A stretch of 64,000 nucleotides of DNA from Actinomycetospora soli (GCF_021026295.1 NZ_JAJNDA010000001.1:1-64000), one strand, 5' to 3'. Shown: positions 33,031 to 40,936, numbered from the stretch's first letter. The notes: a model not told the origin generated them from the sequence alone. Made by a program: numbers and translations.

Positions 33031-33789
33031 CTAGACGACGGCCATCTCGACGGTGCCGAGCCGGTCGATCGACACGGTCACCACGTCGCCGGGGGCGACC
33101 GGGGTCGCCGCGGTGAGCCCCCCGGAGAGGACGACCTCCCCGGCGCGCAGCCCCTCCCCCGACAGTGCGAGCCGGCGCACCAGCCACGCGACGGCCGCGG
33201 CCGGGTGCCCGAGCGACGCGGCACCCGACGCCGTCGCGACCAGCTCGCCGTTGCGCTCCAGCACCACGCCCACCAGGCGCACGTCGATCCCGGCGGGCGG
33301 CACCGGCGTGCCCACCACGTAGCGGGCGGCGGACGTGTTGTCGGCGACGACGTCGGCCATGGTGAAGCGGTAGTCGCGGAACCGGGAGTCGAGCACCTCG
33401 ATGCCGACCGCGAGCCCGGAGGTCGCCGAGAGCACGTCCACGGCGGTGCAGTGCGCGCCGTGCAGGTCGCGGCCCAGGACGAACACGATCTCCGGTTCGG
33501 CCCGCGGCTGGATCAGCTCGCCCGCCGCCAGCGGCTCGCCGAGGTCGAGCGCCGCGGCGGCCGGGAGGAAGCCGCAGACCGGGGCCGACACCCCGACCTG
33601 CGCCTGCTTCGCCCGCGAGGTCACGCCGAGCTTCCACCCGGCCAGCGGACCGGCCTGCTCGCGCAGCACACGCTGCACGGCGTACCCCGTCTCCAGGTCG
33701 AGGTCGGGGTGCTCGTCGGTCAGCGGCTCGATCGCCGTGCGGTCCGCGACGGCCTTCGACAGCCGCGCCGCGAGTTCCTCGTGGTTCAC
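33031..33789 (-). CDS. 2-oxopent-4-enoate hydratase / 4-oxalocrotonate decarboxylase family protein
   Basis: 252 residues from GTG 33789, overlapping the stop of its upstream paralogue (GTGA). FAH-fold/DmpE-DmpH family: GWKLGVTSRAKQAQVG, then PRAEPEIVFVLGRDL with the metal Glu pair, LAVGIEVLDSRFRDYRF, and the C-terminal LSGGLTAATPVAPGDVV. The family includes both the hydratase and the decarboxylase of the meta pathway, which cannot be told apart by eye. Two paralogues side by side suggests one of each. Confidence 0.88.
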   Translation of the reverse strand: MNHEELAARLSKAVADRTAIEPLTDEHPDLDLETGYAVQRVLREQAGPLAGWKLGVTSRAKQAQVGVSAPVCGFLPAAAALDLGEPLAAGELIQPRAEPEIVFVLGRDLHGAHCTAVDVLSATSGLAVGIEVLDSRFRDYRFTMADVVADNTSAARYVVGTPVPPAGIDVRLVGVVLERNGELVATASGAASLGHPAAAVAWLVRRLALSGEGLRAGEVVLSGGLTAATPVAPGDVVTVSIDRLGTVEMAVV

Positions 33790-34610
33790 GCCGGTCCTCC
33801 CTGGGTCGAGCCCCGCTCCGCTGCGTCTCCCGCCACCCTGATGCTGATCGGACCCAGCCGGTCGAACTCCGCCCGGTACACCTCGCCCGCGGCCAGGGGG
33901 ACCGCCGCGTGCAGCGCACCGGTCATGATCAGGTGCCCGGGCTCCAGCGCCACGCCGTGCTCGCCGAGCACGTTCGCGAGCCACGCCACCACCGCGAGCG
34001 GGTCGCCCAGCGCCGCGGCCCCGGCGCCGGTGTCGAGCAGCTCGCCGTTGCGCGTCAACGTCATGCCGACGAGCCGGGTGTCGAGCCCCTCGAGCGGCAC
34101 CAGCCGGGAGGACACGGCGACCGCGCCGTTGGAGGCGAGGTCGGCCACGGTGTCGGCGAGCTTGATGCGCCAGTCGGCGATGCGGGAGTCGACGATCTCC
34201 ATCGCCGCCGCCGCGCCGGCGACCGCCCGGGCCGCGTCCGTCGGGCCGACGCCGGGCCCCGCCAGCCGCTCCCCCATCACGAAGACGATCTCGGCCTCGA
34301 CCTTGGGCGCGATGAAGTCGGCGAGCGAGAGCACGTCACCGTCGCGGTAGACCGTCGAGGCCAGCACGGGGCCGTGGTCGGGCGTGTCCACCCCGACCAT
34401 CCGCTGCATCGCCGTGGAGGTCAGCCCGACCTTGTACCCGACGACCCGGTCGCCGTCGGCGAGCAGCAGCGGCACGAGCTCGCGCTGGATCGCGTAGCCG
34501 TCGGCCATCCCCAGCGTCGGGTCGTCGTCGGTGAAGGGCGGGATCGGGGTCCGCGTGCGCCGCGCGTCGTAGAGCGCGCGGGCCTTGGCCTCCGGGTCAG
34601 ACACGGGCAT
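33786..34610 (-). CDS. 2-oxopent-4-enoate hydratase / 4-oxalocrotonate decarboxylase family protein (paralogue)
   Basis: 274 residues, ATG 34610. Same family as the next gene: GYKVGLTSTAMQRMVGVDTP, then PKVEAEIVFVMGERL with the metal-binding Glu residues, AMEIVDSRIADWRIKL and MTGALHAAVPLAAGEV. The SDPEAKARALYDARRTRTPI N-terminus resembles MhpD/DmpE-type hydratases, which I slightly favour as its role: adding water to 2-hydroxypenta-2,4-dienoate to give 4-hydroxy-2-oxovalerate, the substrate of the aldolase at 15236. It overlaps the IclR stop by 14 bases. Confidence 0.88.
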   Translation of the reverse strand: MPVSDPEAKARALYDARRTRTPIPPFTDDDPTLGMADGYAIQRELVPLLLADGDRVVGYKVGLTSTAMQRMVGVDTPDHGPVLASTVYRDGDVLSLADFIAPKVEAEIVFVMGERLAGPGVGPTDAARAVAGAAAAMEIVDSRIADWRIKLADTVADLASNGAVAVSSRLVPLEGLDTRLVGMTLTRNGELLDTGAGAAALGDPLAVVAWLANVLGEHGVALEPGHLIMTGALHAAVPLAAGEVYRAEFDRLGPISIRVAGDAAERGSTQGGPA

Positions 34611-35400
34611 GCAGGGTCTCCTCGATCCTTCCCGACGACAGGTTCTCCGGGCTCCAGCCGAGCCGGCGGGAGACGGCCTCCCCGGCCTCGACCACGCACC
34701 GGACCAGGTGCTCCCGCGGGAGGGCCCGGAACCGCAGCGCCGGCGCCCCCACGCTGATCGCGGCGACGACGTCCCCGCCCGGCCCGTGCACGGGGGCGGC
34801 GAGCGAGGCGACGCCGATCTCGCGCTCGTCGATCGCGTCGGCCCAACCGCGCCGGCGGACGGCGGCGAGCTCGGCGCGGACGGCGTCGGGGGCGACGATC
34901 GTGTGCGGGGTCAGGGCGGGGAAGCCGCGGGCGATGATCGCCTCCTGGCGCTCGGCGGACATCGCCGCGAGCAGCACCTTCCCCGAGCTCGTGCAGTGCA
35001 GCGGGACGCGGCGCCCGGTCTCGTGGAACAGCCGCAGCGAGTGCGTGCTCTCCAGGCGGTCGACGTAGACCACCTCGTCCCCGTCGAGCACGCCCACCTG
35101 CGAGGACTCCCCGGTCTGCTCCCGCAGCTCGACGAGTACCGGCCCCGCGGCGGCGTGCAGGTCCATGTGCGAGCGCACGACCTCGCCGAGCTCGAACATC
35201 ACGATGCCGAGGCGGTAGCCGCCGCCCTCCACGCGGGTGACGAGACCCTCCGCGGCCAGGGTGGCGAGCAGCCGGTGCACGGCGGACTTGCCGAGGCCGA
35301 GCCGCCGCGACAGCTCGGAGACCCCGAGCGTCTCCTCGCGGGACAGGAACGCCTTGAGCAGGCGCGCGGCGTTGGTGACCGACTGCAGCGTCGCGTCCAT
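34597..35400 (-). CDS. IclR-family transcriptional regulator
   Basis: 267 residues from ATG 35400. Winged HTH at ~5-65 (AARLLKAFL...LGVSELSRRLGLGKSAVHRLLATLAAEGLV) and an IclR effector domain (VPLHCTSSGKVLLAAM, then AAPVHGPGGDVVAAISVGAPALRF). IclR proteins commonly control aromatic catabolism with small aromatic acids as effectors. It is encoded inside the minus-strand arm, immediately after the conserved unknown gene (stop and start adjacent), so it is probably autoregulated through the palindrome at 36136. Confidence 0.92.
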   Translation of the reverse strand: MDATLQSVTNAARLLKAFLSREETLGVSELSRRLGLGKSAVHRLLATLAAEGLVTRVEGGGYRLGIVMFELGEVVRSHMDLHAAAGPVLVELREQTGESSQVGVLDGDEVVYVDRLESTHSLRLFHETGRRVPLHCTSSGKVLLAAMSAERQEAIIARGFPALTPHTIVAPDAVRAELAAVRRRGWADAIDEREIGVASLAAPVHGPGGDVVAAISVGAPALRFRALPREHLVRCVVEAGEAVSRRLGWSPENLSSGRIEETLHARV

Positions 35401-36108
35401 TCACACCGCCCCCGCGGTGCCGGCCGGGGTGCCGCCGAGGGCGGTGACGAGGACGCGGCGCACGGCGTCCGGGTCGACCGCCGCGCCGGGGCGCAGGGCG
35501 GCGTCCACCGCCTCCCCGACGGAGGCGTCGTACGGCGCGATCGCCCGGGCCAGCAGCACCTGCGCCCGGGCAAGCCCGGCCGTCGCCGCGCCCTGCATCT
35601 CGTCCACGAGGATCTCCCGGCCCCGGGCGCGCGAGCGCAGGGCGTCGAAGTCGCGGGCCGCCGCGGAGTGCCCGGCGGCGAGTCCGGATCCGACGTGGCC
35701 GGCGTGGTGCGGGGAGAGCCCGGAGCCCGGCTGCGTCACGAGGTGGTAGAGCACCGTGGAGATGCCCAACGTGCCCCGGACGTCGGCGGGACGGGGACCG
35801 GCGCCCTCGTCGACGAGCCCGAGCGCGGGCAGCACCACCGGGTCGTAGAACCGGACGACCCAGTCGAGGCCCTCGAGCGAGCCGGGCAGCTCGACCTCCT
35901 CGCCGCGCAGCGGGCCGAGCGGCTCGGTGGTCGCGAGGACGTGCAGGTGCCGGGCGCCGGCGGCGACGACGGTGAAGCGTCCGGCGGCGAGCAGCGGCAT
36001 CCGTCCCCGCACGGCGGGCGGGAACGTCGCCGCCTGCTGGGCGTACGCGGCGTGGATGCCCTCGACGTAGCCCGCGACGGCCCGTCGCATCGCCATCGGG
36101 TCGGCCAC
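35401..36108 (-). CDS. Conserved unknown protein, first gene of the minus aromatic arm
   Basis: 235 residues from GTG 36108, preceded by GAGGAGG at ideal spacing. I do not recognise the family. The sequence is Ala-rich with DWVVRFYDPVVLPALGLVDEG, GISTVLYHLVTQPGSGLSPHHAGHVG and a histidine-containing central region (SPHHAGH); no transmembrane helix and no Rossmann motif. It is the first gene of the operon leading to IclR, the hydratases and the tautomerase, and it faces the ring-cleavage dioxygenases across the shared promoter. It may be a pathway enzyme, possibly for the missing semialdehyde step, but nothing in the sequence proves it. Confidence 0.7.
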   Translation of the reverse strand: MADPMAMRRAVAGYVEGIHAAYAQQAATFPPAVRGRMPLLAAGRFTVVAAGARHLHVLATTEPLGPLRGEEVELPGSLEGLDWVVRFYDPVVLPALGLVDEGAGPRPADVRGTLGISTVLYHLVTQPGSGLSPHHAGHVGSGLAAGHSAAARDFDALRSRARGREILVDEMQGAATAGLARAQVLLARAIAPYDASVGEAVDAALRPGAAVDPDAVRRVLVTALGGTPAGTAGAV

Positions 36109-36135
36109 GTCGCCTCCTCGTCGGGTCCCGGGCAT

Positions 36136-36154
36136 CGTTCCGGCTTCCGGAACG
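36136..36154. promoter_or_regulatory. IclR-type palindromic operator in the shared divergent promoter
   Basis: CGTTCCGG-CTT-CCGGAACG, a perfect 8-base inverted repeat with a 3-base centre, and an extra half-site CCGGAACG at 36168-36175. It lies between the start of the minus arm (36108) and the dioxygenase ATG (36222). IclR proteins typically bind short-spaced palindromes like this. Confidence 0.7.
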
Positions 36155-36221
36155 GCAGGTCTTCTCCCCGGAACGCTAGGGCGGTTAGCGTCGTGACGTC
36201 AAGCACACCCAGGAGGTGTAC

Positions 36222-37136
36222 ATGGGCATCCTTCGCCTCGCCCACGTCGACGTCCGGACCCCCGACCTCGACCTCTCGACGGCCTACTACACCGAGGTCA
36301 TGGGCCTGCAGCAGGTCATGCGCACCGAGGACGCGGTGTACCTCAAGTGCTGGGACGAGGAGGACCACCACTCCCTGCGGATGCGCTACAACCCGCGCAC
36401 CGGCCTCGACTCCTTCACCTTCCGCGTGGAGGCCGAGGACGACCTCGCCGACTTCGAGAACAAGGTCGAGGCCTACGGCTGCCCGACCTCGCGGGTCAGC
36501 CGCGGCGAGGCGGTCGGCCAGGGCGAGTCGCTGCGCTTCGAGGTCCCGAGCGGCCAGATCATGGAACTGGTCTGGGACATCGAGAAGACCGGCAACCTGC
36601 TCGGGAAGCACAACCCGGCCCCGACGCCGCCGCCCGACCTGCCCGGCATCGCGCCCCCGCGCATGGACCACATGCTGGTCAACGCCGAGGAGGTCGCCGA
36701 GGCCGCCACCTTCTTCATCGACGTGCTCGGCCTGCGGATGACCGAGCAGGTGCTCGACGGCAACGGCCACCAGCTCGGCGTCTGGCTCGCCGGGCGCACC
36801 AACTCCCCGCACGACATCGCGATCGTCAACGGTCCCAACGGCGCCCTGCACCACTGGGCCTACTGGCTCGACGACTGGGACCACATCCGCAAGGCCGCCG
36901 ACACGCTCGCCTACAACGGCGTGCAGATCGACCAGGGCCCGACGCGGCACGGCGTGACCCGCGGCAACACCATCTACTTCTTCGACCCGTTGGGGATCCG
37001 GAACGAGGTCTTCACCGGCGGCTACTGGGTCGACCCCGACACCGAGATCCTCACGTGGACCGAGGACAACTTCGGCAAGGGCCTCTTCTACTACGAGAAC
37101 GTCGTCAGCCAGCGCTTCCTGCGCATGCACACGTGA
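36222..37136 (+). CDS. Extradiol ring-cleavage dioxygenase (catechol 2,3-dioxygenase family), copy 1
   Basis: 304 residues, ATG 36222 placed by AGGAGG at 36211-36216. Two-domain VOC enzyme of the XylE class; it opens a catechol ring next to the hydroxyls using Fe(II) and O2. Metal ligands H150, H211 and E262 and second-shell H243 and Y252 sit at a constant offset of three from the known XylE residues (H153, H214, E265, H246, Y255). Motifs: PRMDHMLVNAEEV, GALHHWAYWLDDW, TRHGVTRGNTIYFFDP, RNEVFTGGYWV. The next gene is a close paralogue eight bases downstream. The first possible GTG (36216) lies inside the ribosome site. Confidence 0.95.
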   Translation: MGILRLAHVDVRTPDLDLSTAYYTEVMGLQQVMRTEDAVYLKCWDEEDHHSLRMRYNPRTGLDSFTFRVEAEDDLADFENKVEAYGCPTSRVSRGEAVGQGESLRFEVPSGQIMELVWDIEKTGNLLGKHNPAPTPPPDLPGIAPPRMDHMLVNAEEVAEAATFFIDVLGLRMTEQVLDGNGHQLGVWLAGRTNSPHDIAIVNGPNGALHHWAYWLDDWDHIRKAADTLAYNGVQIDQGPTRHGVTRGNTIYFFDPLGIRNEVFTGGYWVDPDTEILTWTEDNFGKGLFYYENVVSQRFLRMHT

Positions 37137-37144
37137 GGGGTCCG

Positions 37145-38089
37145 ATGCCGAACAACTCCACGTCCGACCGCATCCTGCGGCTGCAGCACGTCGAGATCCG
37201 CGTCCCGGACCTCGAGCTCGCCGCGGCGTACTACACCGAGGTGCTCGGGCTGATCGAGACCGCGCGCGACGAACGCGACGGCGCCGAGCGCGTCTTCCTG
37301 AAGTGCTGGGACGAGCGCGAGCACCACTCGGTGATCCTGCGCTCCGCACCCACGCACGGCCTGGACCACATGTCGTTCAAGCTGCACGCCCCGGAGGACC
37401 TCGACCACTTCACGACGAGGCTCGAGGCGGCCGGCGTGGCCGTGAAGCGGTTCGCCGCGCGGGAGCTCGGCCCCGGCTGGGGCGAGGCGATCCGCTTCGA
37501 GGCGCCGTCCGGGCACCTCGTCGAGCTGACCCACGGCACCGAGCGCATCGGGAACATGCTCCCGATGCAGAACCCGCCGCCCCGACCGCAGGACCTGGTC
37601 GGCATCGCCCCGCCGCGGCTGGACCACGTCTTCGTCATGGCCGAGGACGTCGAGGCGTTCACCGCGTTCTTCACCGAGCTGCTCGAGTTCCGCCTCACCG
37701 AGCAGATCCTCGCCAACGACGGGCACCAGCTCGCCACGTTCCTCGAGCACTCGCACACCCCGCACGACATCGCGGTGATCACCGGCCCGAACGGCGCGCT
37801 GCACCACTTCGCGTTCTGGATGGACGACTGGAACGGCATCCGCGAGGCCGCCGACACGCTCGCCTACCACGGGGTCCCGATCGACGTGGCCCCCACGCGC
37901 CACGGCGTGACCCGCGGCTACACCACCTACTTCTTCGACCCCGCCGGCAACCGCAACGAGCTGTTCACCGGCGGCTACTGGGTGGACCCGGACTTCGAGC
38001 CGATCACCTGGACCGAGGAGGAGATGGGGCGGGCGATCTTCTACTACCACCGCCAGGTCAACGAGCGCTTCTTCACGGTGCACTCCTGA
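37145..38089 (+). CDS. Extradiol ring-cleavage dioxygenase (catechol 2,3-dioxygenase family), copy 2
   Basis: 314 residues, ATG 37145. Paralogue of the preceding enzyme, with the same motif order; iron ligands H161, H221 and E272 and second-shell H253 and Y262. Differences cluster in the N-terminal domain and in the active-site lining segments (HFAFWMDDWNGIREAADTLAYHG versus HWAYWLDDWDHIRKAADTLAYNG), so a different ring substitution pattern is likely. The stop overlaps the histidine phosphatase start. Tandem intact copies point to two substrates or to formation of a mixed oligomer; both are inference. Confidence 0.95.
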   Translation: MPNNSTSDRILRLQHVEIRVPDLELAAAYYTEVLGLIETARDERDGAERVFLKCWDEREHHSVILRSAPTHGLDHMSFKLHAPEDLDHFTTRLEAAGVAVKRFAARELGPGWGEAIRFEAPSGHLVELTHGTERIGNMLPMQNPPPRPQDLVGIAPPRLDHVFVMAEDVEAFTAFFTELLEFRLTEQILANDGHQLATFLEHSHTPHDIAVITGPNGALHHFAFWMDDWNGIREAADTLAYHGVPIDVAPTRHGVTRGYTTYFFDPAGNRNELFTGGYWVDPDFEPITWTEEEMGRAIFYYHRQVNERFFTVHS

Positions 38090-39108
38090 TGGCCCGCGAC
38101 CCGCGGTCGGTGGACCGTTACGAGACCCCGGACTACCTGTCGCGGTACCGGTCCCGGCGGCGGACGCCGGACACCGAGGCACCCGCGGAGGAGGGCGTCC
38201 CGCTCTACCTGCGCCGCTTCCGGGAACGGACCACGGCCTCGTCGGGCACCGAGACCAGCGTCTCCCACGACGGCGAGCGCTTCACCCCGGCCCTCGCCGA
38301 GGCCAGTCGCGGCAAGGAGATCGCCGCGCCGGTCGAGCGCCGGGCGTCGGAGAAGATCGTCTGCGAGATCTCGATCATCCGGCACGGCATCACCCAGGGG
38401 TACTCGACCGACGCCGGCCTCACGCCGATGGGCGCGTGGCAGGCGCACCGCCGCGGCCACGAGCTCGCGCGGCGCTGGTCCGACGGGGACCGGGTGCTCC
38501 TCGTCTGCGCCGACACCAACCGCGCCCGGCAGACCGCCGACCAGCTCTTCCGCGGCGCCAAGGACGGCCTGTCGATGTGGGGCATCGACGCGGAGATCAC
38601 CGACAAGGAGCCGATCCCGGAGCTGCGCAACTTCGGGGTGTGGACCCCGGACGGGCTCCGCGACGTGACCTCGGCGTTCCGGCAGTACCAGGCGACGAAC
38701 GAGACGCTGGAGCGGCTCGCGGTCGGCGACCGGCCGCGCTGGCTCGTCGAGATCGACCGGTTCTACCGGACCCAGCTGGGCGGGGCCGACCCGATCCAGG
38801 AGTGGCTCACGATCCCGATGATGTACTTCGAGCCGCCCGCCATGTGCGTGCGGCGGTTCTGGCGGGGCTTCCACCGCCTCATGCACGAACAGCCCGACCA
38901 CCAGCGGATCCTCGCGGCCACGCACTCCGGCCCGATGCGGGCCTTCGCCACCTGGGCGCACGGCTACGACCCCGGCGAGCCCCTCAACACCGAGGAGATC
39001 CGGATCAAGATGCGGGAGGGCGGGCGCACCGCGTTCGTCTCCTACCGCAACCGGGTCACCGAGGTGAACGTGCCGCCGCCCGACGAGTTCCCGGACTGGG
39101 AGGCGTGA
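38089..39108 (+). CDS. Histidine phosphatase family protein in the ring-cleavage operon
   Basis: 339 residues. A ~90-residue Arg-rich N-terminal extension precedes the phosphoglycerate-mutase-like catalytic core, with the phosphohistidine motif IIRHGITQG (R98, H99), CADTNRARQTAD, and the second catalytic His in ILAATHSGPMR. The acceptor pocket is long, with an insertion RDVTSAFRQYQATNETLERL. The family removes phosphate from small molecules. It is coupled to both flanking genes (ATGA at each end), so it belongs to the same function; why a ring-cleavage operon needs a phosphatase is not obvious. Confidence 0.85.
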   Translation: MARDPRSVDRYETPDYLSRYRSRRRTPDTEAPAEEGVPLYLRRFRERTTASSGTETSVSHDGERFTPALAEASRGKEIAAPVERRASEKIVCEISIIRHGITQGYSTDAGLTPMGAWQAHRRGHELARRWSDGDRVLLVCADTNRARQTADQLFRGAKDGLSMWGIDAEITDKEPIPELRNFGVWTPDGLRDVTSAFRQYQATNETLERLAVGDRPRWLVEIDRFYRTQLGGADPIQEWLTIPMMYFEPPAMCVRRFWRGFHRLMHEQPDHQRILAATHSGPMRAFATWAHGYDPGEPLNTEEIRIKMREGGRTAFVSYRNRVTEVNVPPPDEFPDWEA

Positions 39109-39914
39109 TGACCGTCCTGCCCTTCACGCCGCCCGTGCTGCCCGACGAGGCCGAGGACTCGCCCCTGCGGTCGGTGTCCACCGCCGTCGCGGTCCTCGAC
39201 TGCTTCACCGACTCCCCCGAGCTCGGCGCCACGAAGGTCGCGGCCCGCCTCGGGATCGCGAAGTCGACCGCCTGCCGGATGCTCGCCGCGCTCGCGGCGG
39301 GCGGCCTGCTGGAGAAGGCCGGGTCGGGGCGCTACCGGCTCGGCCTGCGGCTCTTCGAGTACGGCCAGCTCGCGGTCGACCGGCTGCTGCTGCGCGAGGT
39401 GGCGATGCCGGTGCTCGGTGAGCTGCGGGAGACGGTCCGCGAGACCGTGCAGCTCGGCGTCGCGGTGGGCACCGACGTGCTCTACCTCGAGCGGCTGGAG
39501 ACCGAGGGCGCCGGCCTGCGGTTCCGCACCGACTACCACCGCAACCCGGCGCACTCGTCGTCGATCGGGCGGGTCCTCGCGGCGTCCGACCCGTCGCTGA
39601 CGATGGCGATCCTCGAGCGGGGCCTGGAGCGCCGGACCCCGTTCACGGTCGTCGACCCGCGCCGCTGGCGGCAGACGCTCGTCCAGACCCGCGAGCAGGG
39701 CTACGCGACGTGTCGGGACGAGTACGACCAGGGCTGGTCGTCCATCGCGGCGCCGATCCTCACCGGGGCCTCCGGCCGGCGCCGGGCCGTCGCGGCGGTG
39801 TCGGTCGTGGGCTCGACGTCGCGGGTGCTCGGTCCGCGCAAGCCCGCCCTGGTGCAGGGCGTGCGCCGCGCGGCCGAGCGGATCACGGTCGCGCTGGAGC
39901 GGGCGACGTCCTAG
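39108..39914 (+). CDS. IclR-family transcriptional regulator (second)
   Basis: 268 residues, ATG 39108 overlapping the previous stop. HTH at ~20-80 (VSTAVAVLDCFTDSPELGATKVAARLGIAKSTACRMLAALAAGGLL) and an IclR effector domain (NPAHSSSIGRVLAAS, then TCRDEYDQGWSSIAAPILT). It differs from the IclR in the minus arm, giving the cluster two related regulators, one in each arm. Followed by a nested palindrome with a hairpin. Confidence 0.92.
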   Translation: MTVLPFTPPVLPDEAEDSPLRSVSTAVAVLDCFTDSPELGATKVAARLGIAKSTACRMLAALAAGGLLEKAGSGRYRLGLRLFEYGQLAVDRLLLREVAMPVLGELRETVRETVQLGVAVGTDVLYLERLETEGAGLRFRTDYHRNPAHSSSIGRVLAASDPSLTMAILERGLERRTPFTVVDPRRWRQTLVQTREQGYATCRDEYDQGWSSIAAPILTGASGRRRAVAAVSVVGSTSRVLGPRKPALVQGVRRAAERITVALERATS

Positions 39915-39919
39915 GGCCC

Positions 39920-40039
39920 GAGTGCAAGCAATGCGTCACCGCTTGCACTGGACGCCAGAGAAGCCACATCGTCAGGTCGCGGCCGACGATGTGGCTTTTC
40001 CCGTCACCGGGTGCAAGCAGTGACGCATTGCTGGCACTC
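39920..40039. repeat. 120-bp nested palindrome between convergent genes
   Basis: Outer arms 39920-39948 and 40011-40039 are inverted copies with 27 of 29 bases matching; both are centred on the inner hairpin 39961-39997. Each outer arm is itself a dyad: GTGCAAGC-N11-GCTTGCAC (39922-39948, perfect) and GTGCAAGC-N11-GCTGGCAC (40011-40037, one mismatch). The whole element is symmetric about base ~39979.5. It overlaps the last codons of the nitrile hydratase alpha gene. It may be a mobile palindromic element or a regulated terminator. Confidence 0.8.
39961..39997. terminator. Bidirectional terminator hairpin (core of nested palindrome)
   Basis: A perfect 13-base stem (39961-39973 with 39985-39997), loop of 11, followed by TTTTC on the plus strand and preceded by A-rich AGAGAA, i.e. 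T-rich on the minus strand. It lies between the convergent IclR and nitrile hydratase genes. Confidence 0.8.
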
Positions 40040-40634
40040 AGGGCACCGCCACACCGATCAGGCAGTCCCGGGTGACGAGGTCCAGCTGCTGGTCCTCCGA
40101 GAGGTCCGCGGCCCCGGCCGGGGCCATCGGGACGACCATGTACCGGGCCTCGGCACTGGCGTCCCACACCCGCACCTCGGTCGCGTCGGGCAGCGTCGTC
40201 CCGAACTCCGCGAGCACCCCCCGGGGGTCGCGCACCACCCGGGAGCGGTAGGCCTCGGACTTGTACCAGGCGGGCGGCGGGCCCAGCCACGCCAGCGGGT
40301 AGCAGGAGCACAGGGTGCAGACGACGACGTTGTGCACCTCGGGGGTGTTCGCCACCGCGTGCAGCCGGATGTCCGAGGAGTAGCCGCCGCCGGAGACCCC
40401 GAGCTCGGCGGCCGCCGCACCGGCGTCGTCGAGCAGCCGCTCGCGGTAGGCGTCGTCGTTCCAGGCCCGGACGACCATGAGCGCCCCGTTGAGCGGCGAC
40501 ACCGACGACCCGAGCAGCTCGATCCGCCGGTCGATCTCCTCGCGGTCGACGATGCCGCGCTCCTCGGCGAGCGCCAGCAGCACGTTCACCCGCGCCTGCA
40601 GCTCACCGTTGCGATGGTGGCCGGACCCGCTCAT
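40038..40634 (-). CDS. nthA: Nitrile hydratase alpha subunit (cobalt type)
   Basis: 198 residues. Hydrates nitriles to amides. The metal-binding loop is VVVCTLCSCY with C106, C109 and C111; CTLCSC marks the cobalt class (iron enzymes have CSLCSC). The later RVWDASAEARYMVVPMAP region is the usual C-terminal conserved part. Start at ATG 40634, which overlaps the stop of the beta-C gene. It is the third gene of the set beta-N, beta-C, alpha. Its last codons fall in the nested palindrome. Confidence 0.94.
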   Translation of the reverse strand: MSGSGHHRNGELQARVNVLLALAEERGIVDREEIDRRIELLGSSVSPLNGALMVVRAWNDDAYRERLLDDAGAAAAELGVSGGGYSSDIRLHAVANTPEVHNVVVCTLCSCYPLAWLGPPPAWYKSEAYRSRVVRDPRGVLAEFGTTLPDATEVRVWDASAEARYMVVPMAPAGAADLSEDQQLDLVTRDCLIGVAVP

Positions 40635-40936
40635 GCACGCTCCAGGTAGGTCTCGAACAGGTCGACGTGCACGCGGTCGTTCGGCCCGGCGTCGGGGCCC
40701 CACAGCTCGGTCCCGGCGAACGCCACCGTCCAGCTCTCCTCGCGCCGCGCGTCCGCGCCGACGGCCGCGGCCTCGTCGGGGAAGCGCCCGTCCCCCACCG
40801 CCCGCACCACGACCCCGGTGCGCCCGCGCACGTACGACGGCGCCCGGTTGTGCCCCGGCGGGTTCAGCACGCGCACCCGGACGCGGTCGCCGACCCCGAC
40901 GGCGGGTCGAGCTCCGCTGCGCTCCGTCTCCCTCAC
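40631..40936 (-). CDS. Nitrile hydratase beta subunit, C-terminal domain as separate protein
   Basis: 101 residues from GTG 40936. This is the SH3-like barrel of nitrile hydratase beta chains: GDRVRVRVLNPPGHNRAPSY, VRGRTGVVVRAVG, then WTVAFAGTELWGPDAGPNDRVHVDLFETYLE. The N-terminal helical half is not in this frame but in the preceding gene, and the two overlap by GTGA. In ordinary enzymes both halves form one ~230-residue chain. The start codon sits just where the barrel begins, so the split is at a domain boundary, as in three-subunit nitrile hydratases (ToyJKL) and thiocyanate hydrolase. Confidence 0.88.
   Translation of the reverse strand: MRETERSGARPAVGVGDRVRVRVLNPPGHNRAPSYVRGRTGVVVRAVGDGRFPDEAAAVGADARREESWTVAFAGTELWGPDAGPNDRVHVDLFETYLERA

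Noticed and set aside
40933-40936. Possible sequencing frameshift breaking a normal nitrile hydratase beta gene
   Set aside because: Both halves have sensible start/stop overlaps (GTGA), the break coincides with a domain boundary and the linker is absent rather than frameshifted. Kept as a genuine split, with raw-read checking suggested.
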